From Gilvibacter sp. (GTDB lineage: Bacteria > Bacteroidota > Bacteroidia > Flavobacteriales > Flavobacteriaceae), in NCBI RefSeq assembly GCF_013214815.1, contig NZ_JABSPU010000008.1, forward strand, positions 1-64,000: a stretch of 64,000 nt of DNA, read 5' to 3'. Below, piece by piece: positions 1-8,509 of this stretch (positions are counted from its first letter, which is position 1; every line of letters starts with the position of its first letter). The position numbers were made by a program, and so were the translations under genes. The notes under the pieces are model-generated. The model had not been told where the DNA came from, did no database searches, and saw nothing but the letters and a program-made list of their open reading frames with translations.

Positions 1-896
1 TCATCGGTCTTTCCTGTATATCCTGGATAATCCAACTGCATTTCCATGGCCACCAAACTCGGCACTTCAATCACATTCAACGTATAGGGTATAGAGGTCA
101 CGCTATTTGCGGTAAGTCTAAAATCCAGATCTGCATTGGGTCGTTTGAACTCATATTGAAACAGACCCGGACCTACGGGTTTCATTAAAAATCGTTGGCC
201 ACCATAAGTCAAATAAGCTGATTCTGGGATAAAATCACCAGAAGTTGCCACGCGCAGCGTAAAAGATTGATGCTGAATTGCATCTAAAGATTCATTCTCT
301 AAAAAGAAGGCAAAAGGAGCGGGTGGTTCATAGGCTGTATCGTAATTCACTACCCTTTTGTAAGAGTCTGTAAATAGCTCTTTTCCGCCTAACATACTGA
401 TCACTACAAAAAGTAAAACAGGAATGGCTACATACTTTAGATACGGCAAATTCCCTGCATAATTTATGGCACGCTTAAAAGGGATGGGTTCCAATTCTGC
501 AGCCTTTTGGTCAATACTTGCGGCGAGTAATTCAGATTCTCTCTGATTTTGATTCAGCTGAATCACATTCAGCAGCTTATCACTGACCTCAGGGAAATGG
601 TTTCCAATCAGGCGCGAGGCCTCTTCATGGGTAATTCCTTTTTGCAACTGAAACAACTTGGTCAGCGGCAAAGCAATGAATCGAGCAAAAAGCAAAACCT
701 CAACAGCAACAAAAGCCCAAAACAAAATAGCACGACCACCAGAATCCAACCACAAGAAATGCTCCACCAAAAGCGTGATCAATAAATAGAGTAAACCTGT
801 TGCCAAAAACAACAAACTACCCTTGATCAAGGCATTGGTGTAGTATTTTTTAATAAATTGTTCCAGCTTTTGCTGGATGATTCCAAAAGTGCTCAT
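1..896 (-). CDS. DUF4175 family membrane protein, N-terminal part only
   Basis: This minus-strand reading frame starts at the ATG complement at 894-896 and stays open to the window edge, so about 298 N-terminal residues are seen and the C-terminus lies outside. The protein opens with MSTFGIIQQKLEQFIKKYYT. It then has two adjacent membrane segments (about residues 26-50 and 56-78) and a third near 152-169. After that comes a soluble beta-rich stretch that includes 'FTLRVATSGDFIPESAYL'. This matches my recollection of the long (over 1,000 residue) DUF4175 proteins of Bacteroidota, which carry N-terminal helices followed by a large periplasmic part. The molecular role is not known to me. It is divergent from the alkane monooxygenase gene, with 131 bp between them. 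Confidence 0.7.
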   Translation of the reverse strand, partial: MSTFGIIQQKLEQFIKKYYTNALIKGSLLFLATGLLYLLITLLVEHFLWLDSGGRAILFWAFVAVEVLLFARFIALPLTKLFQLQKGITHEEASRLIGNHFPEVSDKLLNVIQLNQNQRESELLAASIDQKAAELEPIPFKRAINYAGNLPYLKYVAIPVLLFVVISMLGGKELFTDSYKRVVNYDTAYEPPAPFAFFLENESLDAIQHQSFTLRVATSGDFIPESAYLTYGGQRFLMKPVGPGLFQYEFKRPNADLDFRLTANSVTSIPYTLNVIEVPSLVAMEMQLDYPGYTGKTD

Positions 897-1027
897 ATAG
901 GGCCTTTACGCGCTTGTAAGCTTCTAAATTACAACTTTATTTCCCAGTTCTGTCTGATTTAACAGTCGTTTAAGGAAGCTGCAAAGACCGTACCCATTCC
1001 GCAGAAAACCATACAAACCCTCAACTT

Positions 1028-2086
1028 ATGTTACAAGATCTTAAATACCTCTCCGCATTTTCAATTCCCGCAGTTGCTATTTTCTCCTTTTGGATGGGAG
1101 AAAGTTGGGCTTATTTCACGCCAATTTTTGCCTTTGTGCTGATTCCAATTATGGAGCTGCTATTGCCTGTAAATACAGAGAATCTTGACAATGAAGAGGT
1201 AGATTCTAAACTTAAAAATCGATTCTTTGATGTGTTGCTTTATTTAAATCTTCCTATCGTTTACGGAATCATTGGATACTTCCTTTGGAGCCTATCTTGG
1301 GCAGACTACAGCACTGCTGCCATTGTGGGTTACACCTTCTCTGTTGGAATCGTTTTGGGCGCCAACGGCATCAATGTAGCCCATGAGCTGGGACACAGAA
1401 AAACAGCCTGGGAACGAACTTTGAGCAAAATGCTCCTTTTGCCTGCGCAGTATATGCACTTTTATATTGAACACAATTTTGGTCATCATTTACATGCCGC
1501 TACGGAGAAGGATCCAGCTTCTGCAGCATACAATCAAACGGTTTACTCCTTTTGGTTTACCTCTACGACCAGACAGTACAGCAATGCTTGGCAAATTCAA
1601 AAGCGCTTACTCAAGGCAGACAACTTGAGCTTCTTTAGCCTCAAAAATGATATGTTCTGGTATTTGGTTTTGCAGCTGGCTTATTTTGGTTTGTGCTTTA
1701 TGTTTTTTGGACCGATGGGACTCTTGCTTGCCGCCGCGATAGCGCTTGTTGGCATACTGCTTTTAGAGAGCATCAACTATATTGAACACTATGGTTTGCG
1801 CCGCGCTAAGACCAAAAGCGGTCGTTATGAGCGTGTTTCTGAGATTCATTCCTGGAATTCCAACCACGTATTGGGCCGTGTGATCCTTTATGAACTCACC
1901 CGTCACAGCGATCACCACTATAAAGCGAGTAAAAAGTATCAGGTTTTGGAGTATCACGAAGTGAGTCCACAACTGCCCTACGGCTACCCCACTTCCATGG
2001 TTTTGGCTATGGTACCTCCGCTTTGGTTTGCGATTATGAATAAGCGCGTGCCTAAAGAAATGGTGGCGCTACAAGCTGCTGCTTAA
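1028..2086 (+). CDS. alkB: Alkane 1-monooxygenase (AlkB-type diiron membrane hydroxylase)
   Basis: Predicted inner-membrane diiron enzyme that hydroxylates the terminal carbon of medium or long n-alkanes using O2 and electrons from a rubredoxin. All family histidine motifs are present: HELGH at residues 119-123, EHNFGHH at 148-154 followed by the DPAS signature, NYIEHYGL at 250-257, and RHSDHH at 292-297 followed by the YQ/LEYH/PYGYP tail. Several hydrophobic segments lie between them (about 9-45, 68-115, 210-248). At 352 residues it is slightly shorter than the Pseudomonas enzyme (about 400). No rubredoxin, rubredoxin reductase or alcohol dehydrogenase gene lies nearby, so the electron partner must be encoded elsewhere. 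Other fatty-acid or hydrocarbon hydroxylases share this fold, so the substrate is inferred. Confidence 0.9.
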   Translation: MLQDLKYLSAFSIPAVAIFSFWMGESWAYFTPIFAFVLIPIMELLLPVNTENLDNEEVDSKLKNRFFDVLLYLNLPIVYGIIGYFLWSLSWADYSTAAIVGYTFSVGIVLGANGINVAHELGHRKTAWERTLSKMLLLPAQYMHFYIEHNFGHHLHAATEKDPASAAYNQTVYSFWFTSTTRQYSNAWQIQKRLLKADNLSFFSLKNDMFWYLVLQLAYFGLCFMFFGPMGLLLAAAIALVGILLLESINYIEHYGLRRAKTKSGRYERVSEIHSWNSNHVLGRVILYELTRHSDHHYKASKKYQVLEYHEVSPQLPYGYPTSMVLAMVPPLWFAIMNKRVPKEMVALQAAA

Positions 2087-2134
2087 ACCACTATTTTTAG
2101 TTCCCAGACCTTTAGAGTTTCTCTCAATTAAGCG

Positions 2135-2142
2135 TAAATTTG
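2135..2142 (+). promoter_or_regulatory. Promoter -7 element of gltX (TAAATTTG)
   Basis: TAAATTTG is an exact match to the Bacteroidota -7 consensus TAnnTTTG. It lies 18 bp before the gltX ATG at 2161. An in-frame TTG at 2140 falls inside this box, which argues against that upstream start. Confidence 0.6.
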
Positions 2143-2160
2143 CCACTTAAATTGAGAGTT

Positions 2161-3672
2161 ATGAGTTGTTCGGTACGCGTACGTTTTGCACCAAGCCCAA
2201 CAGGACCACTCCATATTGGAGGGGTTCGCACAGCACTATTCAACTACCTTTTTGCCAAGAAACAAGGCGGTACTTTTGTACTTCGTATAGAAGATACAGA
2301 CCAAACCCGTTATGTTCCTGGCGCCGAAGATTATATCATTGAAGCGCTAAACTGGCTCAACATTCCTTTTGATGAAGGACCAGGAAAAGATGGTGGTTTT
2401 GGGCCATACAGACAGAGCGAACGTAAAGCGAGCTACAAACAGTACGCAGATCAATTGATCCAAGCCGGACATGCCTATTATGCATTTGATACGCCAGAAG
2501 CCTTAACAGAGCTTCGTGCAGCTGCAGAAGCCAACAAAGAAACCTTTTCATACGGCTGGGCCAATCGAGATGGATTGGACAACAGTTTGAATATGTCTGA
2601 TGAGGATTTACACGCCCGATTAAACTCGGGAATACCTTATGTGATCCGCTTTAAAACACCTGCCGACGAAACCCTCACTTTGCAAGACGTCATCCGTGGA
2701 GAAGTAAAAGTACACACCTCTACCCTAGACGATAAAGTACTGTTTAAGAGTGATGGTATGCCTACCTATCACCTAGCGAATATCGTAGACGACCATTTGA
2801 TGGAGATCACGCATGTGATTCGCGGAGAAGAGTGGTTGCCTTCCTTGGCGCTGCACTATTTGTTGTACCGATCTATGGGTTGGGACGCGCCGGAATTTGC
2901 GCACTTACCGCTGATCATGAAACCGGTTGGCAAAGGAAAACTCTCCAAGCGCGATGGCGATAAAATGGGCTTCCCGGTATTCCCACTGCAATGGAATCCA
3001 CAAGAAGGAGACGCTTCTGCGGGCTATCGCGAAGACGGATATTTGCCTGAGGCTGCCGTGAACATGTTGGCTTTCTTAGGTTGGAATCCTGGAACGGAAC
3101 AAGAGATCTTTTCCCTTGAAGAATTAGTAGAAGCTTTTGATCTCTCCCGAGTGAACAAGGCAGGAGCTAAATTCGATCCGGAGAAAACAAAATGGTTTCA
3201 AACGCATTATATCCAGCAAAGAACTGATGCTGACTTGGCCGCAGAATTTGGACATCTTTTAGTGACCAAAAACATCAGCAGCCGTTTGAATATGCCGGCT
3301 ATAGTAGGCGCATTAAAAGAACGCATCACCTTTACTGAAGATCTTTGGGAATTAGGTCACTACTTCTTTGTAGCTCCGGATTCTTATGATGCCAAAGCAT
3401 CTAAAAAAGCCTTTAAAGAAGAGACTCCTGAGCTGATGAGCAAAGTAGTAGAGCTGCTTAACGGAGTTGATGATTTTACGGCGGAAAATGCTTCAAAAGC
3501 TGTTAAAACATGGATTCAAAGCCTGGAGTTAGGCTTTGGGAAAGTCATGATGCCGCTGCGATTGAGCTTGGTTGGATCCTTACAAGGGCCCGATGTTTTT
3601 GATATTATGGAAATCCTTGGAAAGGTAGAGTCCGTACGTCGCATTGAAAATGCGATTGCGCATATGTCTTAG
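2161..3672 (+). CDS. gltX: Glutamyl-tRNA synthetase
   Basis: Class I aminoacyl-tRNA synthetase charging tRNA-Glu with glutamate in the cytosol. The Rossmann ATP site shows 'FAPSPTGPLHIGG' near the N-terminus (HIGH-type motif, residues 18-21) and the mobile loop KLSKR at about residues 260-264. The length of 503 residues is normal for the bacterial enzyme, including the C-terminal anticodon-binding region. I chose the ATG at 2161. The earlier in-frame TTG at 2140 sits inside a perfect promoter -7 box, and homologues start directly with the short strand before RFAPSPTG. It is probably monocistronic. Its stop codon overlaps by four bases the stop of the convergent membrane-protein gene, with no terminator between them. 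Confidence 0.97.
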   Translation: MSCSVRVRFAPSPTGPLHIGGVRTALFNYLFAKKQGGTFVLRIEDTDQTRYVPGAEDYIIEALNWLNIPFDEGPGKDGGFGPYRQSERKASYKQYADQLIQAGHAYYAFDTPEALTELRAAAEANKETFSYGWANRDGLDNSLNMSDEDLHARLNSGIPYVIRFKTPADETLTLQDVIRGEVKVHTSTLDDKVLFKSDGMPTYHLANIVDDHLMEITHVIRGEEWLPSLALHYLLYRSMGWDAPEFAHLPLIMKPVGKGKLSKRDGDKMGFPVFPLQWNPQEGDASAGYREDGYLPEAAVNMLAFLGWNPGTEQEIFSLEELVEAFDLSRVNKAGAKFDPEKTKWFQTHYIQQRTDADLAAEFGHLLVTKNISSRLNMPAIVGALKERITFTEDLWELGHYFFVAPDSYDAKASKKAFKEETPELMSKVVELLNGVDDFTAENASKAVKTWIQSLELGFGKVMMPLRLSLVGSLQGPDVFDIMEILGKVESVRRIENAIAHMS

Positions 3673-4319
3673 AAATAAATAATTCCTCTCAAAGCTAAAA
3701 AGTTGTTGTTTCCTTTTAGATCGTCCAACTCTGGATTAGTGCCGTTTAACGCATTGAGTGTGTTGGTAATTCCGCGCATATAAAGCAAACTGATTCTAAA
3801 AGGCTCAATTCCAAAGGTCAATCCACCCACCAATCTAAAATCTATAGTAGATAAGTTTCTAAGATCCTCCACGCGCGTTAGGGTATAACCCGCCACCAAA
3901 TTGTTTTCTTGGCTGTCTTCACCGGGTTTGAATTTTCCTTGTACGGCGATAGCTGGGCCGGCCTCCACACTCAGGTGATGTCTAAAAATATTGTAGCTGG
4001 CCAAAAACTGCAGTTGCACCGACTGCTGACTCATGCTCACAAGCTCGTCTCCATTGATACCAACAGTTTGCAAATCCACCTGTTGGTTGTAAAAGGTAAC
4101 GGCGTAGATGAAATCCATCGTACGGCTATAAGAGCCGCGAGTTTCAAGGCCTAAGGTAAAACCGTTAGAGCTGCTCAATGGTAGATCGTCGGTGTCTATA
4201 TCAGAGAACAAGTAACCTCCAGAAACACCAATTTTATTGTAGTTTCTATCATAGCCTTGTGCGGTCGCTGAAAAATTTAATAGTAGGATTGTAACAAATA
4301 GGGGGAATATGTGCCTCAT
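3669..4319 (-). CDS. Outer-membrane beta-barrel protein with signal peptide
   Basis: A 216-residue protein with a clear Sec signal (hydrophobic stretch PLFVTILLLNFSATAQ, cleavage after AQ). It continues with glycine- and aromatic-rich alternating strands such as 'IGVSGGYLFSDIDTDDL', 'FTLGLETRGSYSRTMDFIYAV' (shortened) and a final strand ending LRGIIYF with a terminal phenylalanine. That terminal aromatic is typical of substrates of the Bam barrel-assembly machinery. It most resembles the small porin-like or PorT-like barrel proteins common in flavobacteria, but I cannot assign a subfamily. No function beyond outer-membrane location is supported. It converges on gltX with a four-base stop overlap. 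Confidence 0.7.
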   Translation of the reverse strand: MRHIFPLFVTILLLNFSATAQGYDRNYNKIGVSGGYLFSDIDTDDLPLSSSNGFTLGLETRGSYSRTMDFIYAVTFYNQQVDLQTVGINGDELVSMSQQSVQLQFLASYNIFRHHLSVEAGPAIAVQGKFKPGEDSQENNLVAGYTLTRVEDLRNLSTIDFRLVGGLTFGIEPFRISLLYMRGITNTLNALNGTNPELDDLKGNNNFLALRGIIYF

Positions 4320-4395
4320 AGTATAGCTGAAAGCTGCAAATGTATTGCATTTTTCTTATCTTCTCTTAGTCATTTAATAACTTAAAAATCAACCC

Positions 4396-5340
4396 ATGGA
4401 GTATATTCTTATTGGTCCAGCACTCTTGTTCAGTTTATTGATCCTATTGTCTTCTTTTTTTATGGTCAAACAACAGACCGCAGCTGTTGTTGAACGATTC
4501 GGGCGTTTTGTCGGTATTAGAGGTTCAGGTTTGCGATTTAAGATTCCTTTAGTGGATCGCATTGCAGGCAGAATCAACCTGAAAATTCAACAGTTGGATG
4601 TCATTGTAGAGACCAAAACCAAAGACGATGTATTTGTGCGTCTAAAGATCTCTGTACAATACCAAGTCATCAAAGACAAGGTTTATGAAGCCTTCTATAA
4701 ACTAGACAATCCACATGATCAGATCACCAGTTTTGTATTTGACGTAGTACGTGCTGAGGTGCCAAAAATGAAACTCGATTACGTTTTTGAGCGTAAAGAC
4801 GATATTGCGATCGCGGTTAAACGCGAGCTTAATGAAGCGATGGTAAATTATGGGTACGACATCATCAAAACCCTAGTGACCGACATTGATCCAGACGTAC
4901 AGGTTAAGGCTGCCATGAACCGAATCAACGCTGCTGAGCGTGAAAAAGTAGCTGCAGAATACGAAGCAGAAGCAGACCGTATCAAGATTGTGGCTAAGGC
5001 GCGTGCAGAAGCAGAAAGCAAGCGTTTACAGGGTCAAGGTATTGCGGACCAGCGCCGTGAGATCGCTCGTGGTTTGGAAGAGTCTGTAGATGTCTTAAAC
5101 AATGTGGGGATCAATTCTCAGGAAGCCTCAGCGCTTATTGTAGTGACTCAGCATTATGACACCTTGCAATCCATTGGTGAAGAAACTAACACCAATTTGA
5201 TTCTTTTACCGAATTCTCCTCAAGCGGGAAGCGACATGCTTAACAATATGATCGCCTCTTTCACCGCGAGTAACCAAATCGGTGAAGAGATGAAGAAGCA
5301 AAACGCCGCACGCGGTTTAGGTAAAAACAAATCTGAATAA
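4396..5340 (+). CDS. SPFH/Band 7 membrane-anchored protein (stomatin/paraslipin-like)
   Basis: 314 residues: one N-terminal membrane helix (about 3-25), then the SPFH core beginning 'QQTAAVVERFGRFVGIRGSG'. The core includes the typical 'RINLKIQQLDVIVETKTKDD' strand pair and then an Ala/Glu-rich helix (about 170-225, 'AAEREKVAAEYEAEADRIK') that forms the oligomerising coiled coil. This is the stomatin-type architecture, in which large rings scaffold membrane microdomains. No adjacent NfeD gene is present, so a paraslipin/HflK-like scaffold is more likely than a protease-linked slipin. It is followed two bases later by a small secreted-protein gene, so the two are probably cotranscribed. Confidence 0.88.
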   Translation: MEYILIGPALLFSLLILLSSFFMVKQQTAAVVERFGRFVGIRGSGLRFKIPLVDRIAGRINLKIQQLDVIVETKTKDDVFVRLKISVQYQVIKDKVYEAFYKLDNPHDQITSFVFDVVRAEVPKMKLDYVFERKDDIAIAVKRELNEAMVNYGYDIIKTLVTDIDPDVQVKAAMNRINAAEREKVAAEYEAEADRIKIVAKARAEAESKRLQGQGIADQRREIARGLEESVDVLNNVGINSQEASALIVVTQHYDTLQSIGEETNTNLILLPNSPQAGSDMLNNMIASFTASNQIGEEMKKQNAARGLGKNKSE

Positions 5341-5342
5341 GC

Positions 5343-5867
5343 ATGATCCGTTCCATCCTTTTAATGCTGTTGGTGAGTTTTGGTTTTACGGCCACAGCCC
5401 AGACAGAAGATGAACTCAAGGCCTTGGCTATAGCACAAGCTAAAATTGCCTGTGAAGCTACAGAGAATTCGGATTACGAGACACTTTTTGATTACACCAT
5501 GCCAGAAGTTTTAGAGCTGATGGGCGGACGTGAAAGCGCCTTAGGCATGATGGCAGAAACCATGAAAAGCATGGAAAGTCAAGGGGTTAGCATTACCAGT
5601 AGCGAGGTTATTGAAATGACGGGTTTTGCCTATGAGCAAGACCAGTATCGCTGCGTGATCAAAAACAAGGTGGTGGTAAAAATGAGTCCGGAGCAATCCA
5701 CACAATCCATCTCTCACATGTTTGGCGTGTACAATTCAGACCTCAACCGATGGTATTTCATTGAAGGAGCTCAAATAAACAATCAAGCGTTGATTGGAAT
5801 GATCCTTCCTGATCTCAAAACATCGTTGAACATCCCTCCGGATGAACGCAGCATGATAGATAACTAA
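5343..5867 (+). CDS. Secreted protein of unknown function downstream of the SPFH gene
   Basis: 174 residues with a Sec signal peptide (IRSILLMLLVSFGFTATAQ). The mature part is a small alpha+beta domain of about 150 residues containing two cysteines, 'KIACEATENSDY' and 'DQYRCVIKNK'. Its layout (a helix ending in 'YETLFDYTMPEVLELMGG', then antiparallel strands ending 'WYFIEGAQINNQ') resembles NTF2-like or DUF4878-type small domains, but I do not recognise a named family. It starts two bases after the SPFH stop and ends at a strong terminator, so it forms a two-gene operon with the SPFH protein and may act with it at the cell envelope. Confidence 0.65.
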   Translation: MIRSILLMLLVSFGFTATAQTEDELKALAIAQAKIACEATENSDYETLFDYTMPEVLELMGGRESALGMMAETMKSMESQGVSITSSEVIEMTGFAYEQDQYRCVIKNKVVVKMSPEQSTQSISHMFGVYNSDLNRWYFIEGAQINNQALIGMILPDLKTSLNIPPDERSMIDN

Positions 5868-5872
5868 AAAAG

Positions 5873-5899
5873 AAAAGCCCCGTTAGTCGGGGCTTTTTT
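5873..5899 (+). terminator. Intrinsic terminator, usable in both directions
   Basis: The arms AAAAGCCCCG (5873-5882) and CGGGGCTTTT (5888-5897) pair perfectly around the loop TTAGT and are followed by a T run. The complementary A run on the other side also lets it end glnS transcription. Confidence 0.9.
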
Positions 5900-7914
5900 T
5901 ATGATAAGGCTTCTGCTTCTTGAACCAGCAGGTCGTTGCGGTCTTCTAAAGCTTTGCTTATAAACTCTGTTGCCTCTGGGGTCTTTTCTTGTCCATTAGA
6001 TAGCAATACACCCAGAACTAACATTGCCGCAATACGCGTTCCCGCTTTCTTAGCAGCTGTAGCGAACAAAGGTTCTAGTTCTTCATAGCTCACTTTATCT
6101 GCCAACTCAATTATACGGCCTCTGGTGGCGTTTCGCTTCTCCTCTGGTAGATTGGTATACTTTTTACCGAGTTGTTTAATTACGTCTATTGCAGCGCGCT
6201 CTGGAGCCTGTTGTTTAGGTTTGTTTTGCTGCGGAGCTTGGGGTTTTTGTTTTGCCCAAGTATCGCGCAAGCCAACAGTCTTGTTAAAGATCAAATTGCC
6301 GGGTATGCTGTCTGGATCCACATTGAAATAACCCAAACGCTGAAACTGAAAGTGTTCCAAAACTTTGGCATCTGCCAGAGAAGGCTCTAACATCGCCTTA
6401 CGGATCTTTAAAGAATCTGGATTCACAAATTCCATAAAGCTCTTGTCTTTGTGGGTGTCTGGAGATTCATCCAAGAACAAACGATCGTATTCACGCACTT
6501 CTGCTTCTATGGCATGGTCTGCAGAAACCCAATGCAAGGTTCCCTTTACTTTGCGCAAACTCGCCTCGGTTCCACTGCCACTCAAACTGTCGGGATCATA
6601 ACTACAGTTGATCTGCGTTATATTGCCCTCGGCATCTTTCTCCACAGATTCGGCCTTGATGATATAAGCGCTCTTTAAACGAACTTCTCCGCCTAAAGTC
6701 AGCCTAAAGAATTTGCGTCCGGCTTCCTCTTTGAAATCTTCTTTTTCTATATAAAGCGTACCTGAAAAAGGAATTTCTCTATTACCCGCGTTTGGATCTT
6801 CTGGGTTGTTTTCTGTCTCCAACCACTCCTCTTTTCCTTCTGGATAGTTGGTTATTACCAACTTCACAGGGTTTAAAACAGCCATCACGCGGTTAGCCAC
6901 TTTGTTCAAGTCCTCACGAACACAGTATTCTAAGTGAGATACATCAACCAAGTTTTCACGCTTAGCGATGCCCACACTGTCTGCAAAATTCTTGATGGAA
7001 TCCGGAGTATAACCTCTACGACGCATTCCAGAAACCGTTGGCATACGTGGATCATCCCAACCTGAGACCACTCCTTCTGCCACCAGTTGAGCCAGTTTTC
7101 GCTTGCTCACTACGGTGTGAGATATGTTTCTACGCGCAAATTCACGCTGTTTTGGTCGCAGCTTTGATGGATCGTGAATCTGATCTAAAAACCAATCGTA
7201 CAATTCGCGGTGCGGTAGGAATTCTAGTGTACACAAGGAGTGAGAAATTTGCTCAACATAGTCACTCTCTCCATGCGCCCAGTCATACATCGGGAAGATA
7301 CTCCAATCGGTACCGGTTCTGTGGTGGTGCTTGTGTAAAACGCGATACATCACGGGATCACGCATAAGCATATTTGGAGAGCTCATGTCTATCTTGGCAC
7401 GCACCACGTGCTGTCCTTCTGGCATCTCTCCTGCTTTCATCTTAGCAAAGAGTTCCAAATTCTCTTCTACAGAACGATTGCGGTAAGGACTAGCCACACC
7501 AGGTTCGTTAGGCGTTCCTTTTTGTTCTGCAATGGCTTCTGAACTCTGAGAATCCACATAAGCTTTACCTGCTTTGATCAGCTCTACCGTCCAATCGTAA
7601 AGCTCTTGGAAGTAATCTGAAGCATAGCACTCCGTATCCCAGCTGTATCCCAACCACTCAATATCAAGCTTAATAGCATCTACAAACTCTTGCTCTTCCT
7701 TAGCGGGATTGGTGTCGTCAAAGCGCAAATTTACTGGAGCATTATAACGCTCGCCTAAACCAAAATTCAAACAAATGGCAGAAGCGTGCCCCAAGTGTAA
7801 ATAACCGTTGGGTTCTGGTGGGAATCTAAAACGAAGTTGGTCATTGGAATACGATTTTGAAAGATCGTCTTCAATGATTCGCTCTATGAAATTCAAGGAT
7901 TTATCGTCGCTCAC
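5899..7914 (-). CDS. glnS: Glutaminyl-tRNA synthetase with a C-terminal extension
   Basis: Class I synthetase charging tRNA-Gln. 'FRFPPEPNGYLHLGH' gives the HIGH motif at residues 40-43, and VSKRKL (about 269) is the KMSKS loop. The catalytic domain and the two-barrel anticodon domain end near residue 555. A Gln/Pro/Lys-rich linker then leads to an extra helical domain of about 96 residues (about 576-671) with 'EEKRNATRGRIIELADKVS' and a TRIAAMLVLGVLL helix. Some related GlnS proteins are described as YqeY fusions, but I do not see clear YqeY features, and the tail looks more like a small helical-repeat module. Direct charging by GlnS implies that tRNA-Gln does not depend on transamidation. 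A consensus -7 box lies just upstream. Confidence 0.95.
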   Translation of the reverse strand: MSDDKSLNFIERIIEDDLSKSYSNDQLRFRFPPEPNGYLHLGHASAICLNFGLGERYNAPVNLRFDDTNPAKEEQEFVDAIKLDIEWLGYSWDTECYASDYFQELYDWTVELIKAGKAYVDSQSSEAIAEQKGTPNEPGVASPYRNRSVEENLELFAKMKAGEMPEGQHVVRAKIDMSSPNMLMRDPVMYRVLHKHHHRTGTDWSIFPMYDWAHGESDYVEQISHSLCTLEFLPHRELYDWFLDQIHDPSKLRPKQREFARRNISHTVVSKRKLAQLVAEGVVSGWDDPRMPTVSGMRRRGYTPDSIKNFADSVGIAKRENLVDVSHLEYCVREDLNKVANRVMAVLNPVKLVITNYPEGKEEWLETENNPEDPNAGNREIPFSGTLYIEKEDFKEEAGRKFFRLTLGGEVRLKSAYIIKAESVEKDAEGNITQINCSYDPDSLSGSGTEASLRKVKGTLHWVSADHAIEAEVREYDRLFLDESPDTHKDKSFMEFVNPDSLKIRKAMLEPSLADAKVLEHFQFQRLGYFNVDPDSIPGNLIFNKTVGLRDTWAKQKPQAPQQNKPKQQAPERAAIDVIKQLGKKYTNLPEEKRNATRGRIIELADKVSYEELEPLFATAAKKAGTRIAAMLVLGVLLSNGQEKTPEATEFISKALEDRNDLLVQEAEALS

Positions 7915-7936
7915 AGCCTTTGTTTTTAATGACTGA

Positions 7937-7944
7937 CAAAGATA
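7937..7944 (-). promoter_or_regulatory. Promoter -7 element of glnS (TATCTTTG)
   Basis: On the minus strand TATCTTTG matches TAnnTTTG exactly, 22 bases before the glnS ATG at 7914. I do not see a clear -33 TTG at the expected distance. Confidence 0.5.
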
Positions 7945-7987
7945 CCAAAACCCAAGAATAATCTATCTTAGCGGAAAATTTTTTTAG

Positions 7988-8344
7988 GTGGGAATCATTC
8001 GCTTACACAACGTTAGAGTATACGCCTCACACGGCTGTTTGAAAGAAGAAACCATAATTGGTTCTGATTATTTGGTACAATTGGAGGTAGAAGCTGATTT
8101 GCAAAAGGCAGCCGCAACCGATGATCTCAACGATACTGTAGATTACGTACACCTTAACGCGATCATCAAAGAAGAGATGGCTGTTCCGAGTAAACTCCTT
8201 GAAGTTGTTGCTAAAAAGATCAACACCCGCATCTTAAACGAGCTACCTATGGTAAGCAAAACCAAAGTTTGCGTGGCTAAGATTAATCCACCAATTGGTG
8301 GGGATGTGGCCTCTGTTGAAGTTTGTTTGGAAGACCAGCGCTAA
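7988..8344 (+). CDS. folB: Dihydroneopterin aldolase
   Basis: 118 residues, the normal length for FolB, which converts 7,8-dihydroneopterin to 6-hydroxymethyl-dihydropterin and glycolaldehyde in folate synthesis. Family landmarks are the start 'IIRLHNVRVYASHGCLKEE' (with the YASHG active-site segment), 'DLNDTVDYVHLNAIIKEE', and a C-terminal Lys in 'VCVAKINPPIGGDVASVEV'. No ATG lies near the conserved N-terminus, and the frame opens with GTG at 7988, which I take as the start. It is divergent from glnS with a 73-bp gap and is followed by tRNA-Cys. Confidence 0.93.
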   Translation: MGIIRLHNVRVYASHGCLKEETIIGSDYLVQLEVEADLQKAAATDDLNDTVDYVHLNAIIKEEMAVPSKLLEVVAKKINTRILNELPMVSKTKVCVAKINPPIGGDVASVEVCLEDQR

Positions 8345-8381
8345 AATCGCGGGAAACTTCCCGATTTACAACGAATTTTTT

Positions 8382-8389
8382 TACATTTG
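8382..8389 (+). promoter_or_regulatory. Promoter -7 element of the tRNA-Cys gene (TACATTTG)
   Basis: TACATTTG is an exact TAnnTTTG match ending 11 bp before the tRNA 5' end. The identical octamer stands at a similar distance (12 bp) before the CAT tRNA at 30032. Confidence 0.65.
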
Positions 8390-8400
8390 CCCTCCACAAT

Positions 8401-8471
8401 GGCATCGTGGCCGAGTGGCTAGGCACAGCTCTGCAAAAGCTTGTACAGCGGTTCGAATCCGCTCGATGCCT
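8401..8471 (+). tRNA. tRNA-Cys (anticodon GCA)
   Basis: A 71-nt cloverleaf. The acceptor arms GGCATCG (8401-8407) and CGATGCC (8464-8470) pair perfectly, with discriminator T at 8471. The T loop is GGTTCGAATCC and the anticodon GCA is at 8433-8435 in loop CTGCAAA. The U73 discriminator and GCA anticodon fit cysteine identity. CCA is not encoded. A terminator follows about 10 bp downstream. Confidence 0.95.
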
Positions 8472-8480
8472 CAACAAAAG

Positions 8481-8509
8481 AAAACCCGCTAGATTTAGCG
8501 GGTTTTTTT
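8481..8509 (+). terminator. Intrinsic terminator after tRNA-Cys
   Basis: AAAACCCGCTA (8481-8491) pairs with TAGCGGGTTTT (8496-8506) around the loop GATT, followed by more T residues. It also runs into the 3' end of the convergent LysE-family gene and has an A run for that direction. Confidence 0.9.

Noticed and set aside
2140-2160. Upstream TTG start for gltX adding seven residues
   Set aside because: It lies inside the TAAATTTG promoter box, so it would not be part of the transcript. The added residues are not typical of the family.
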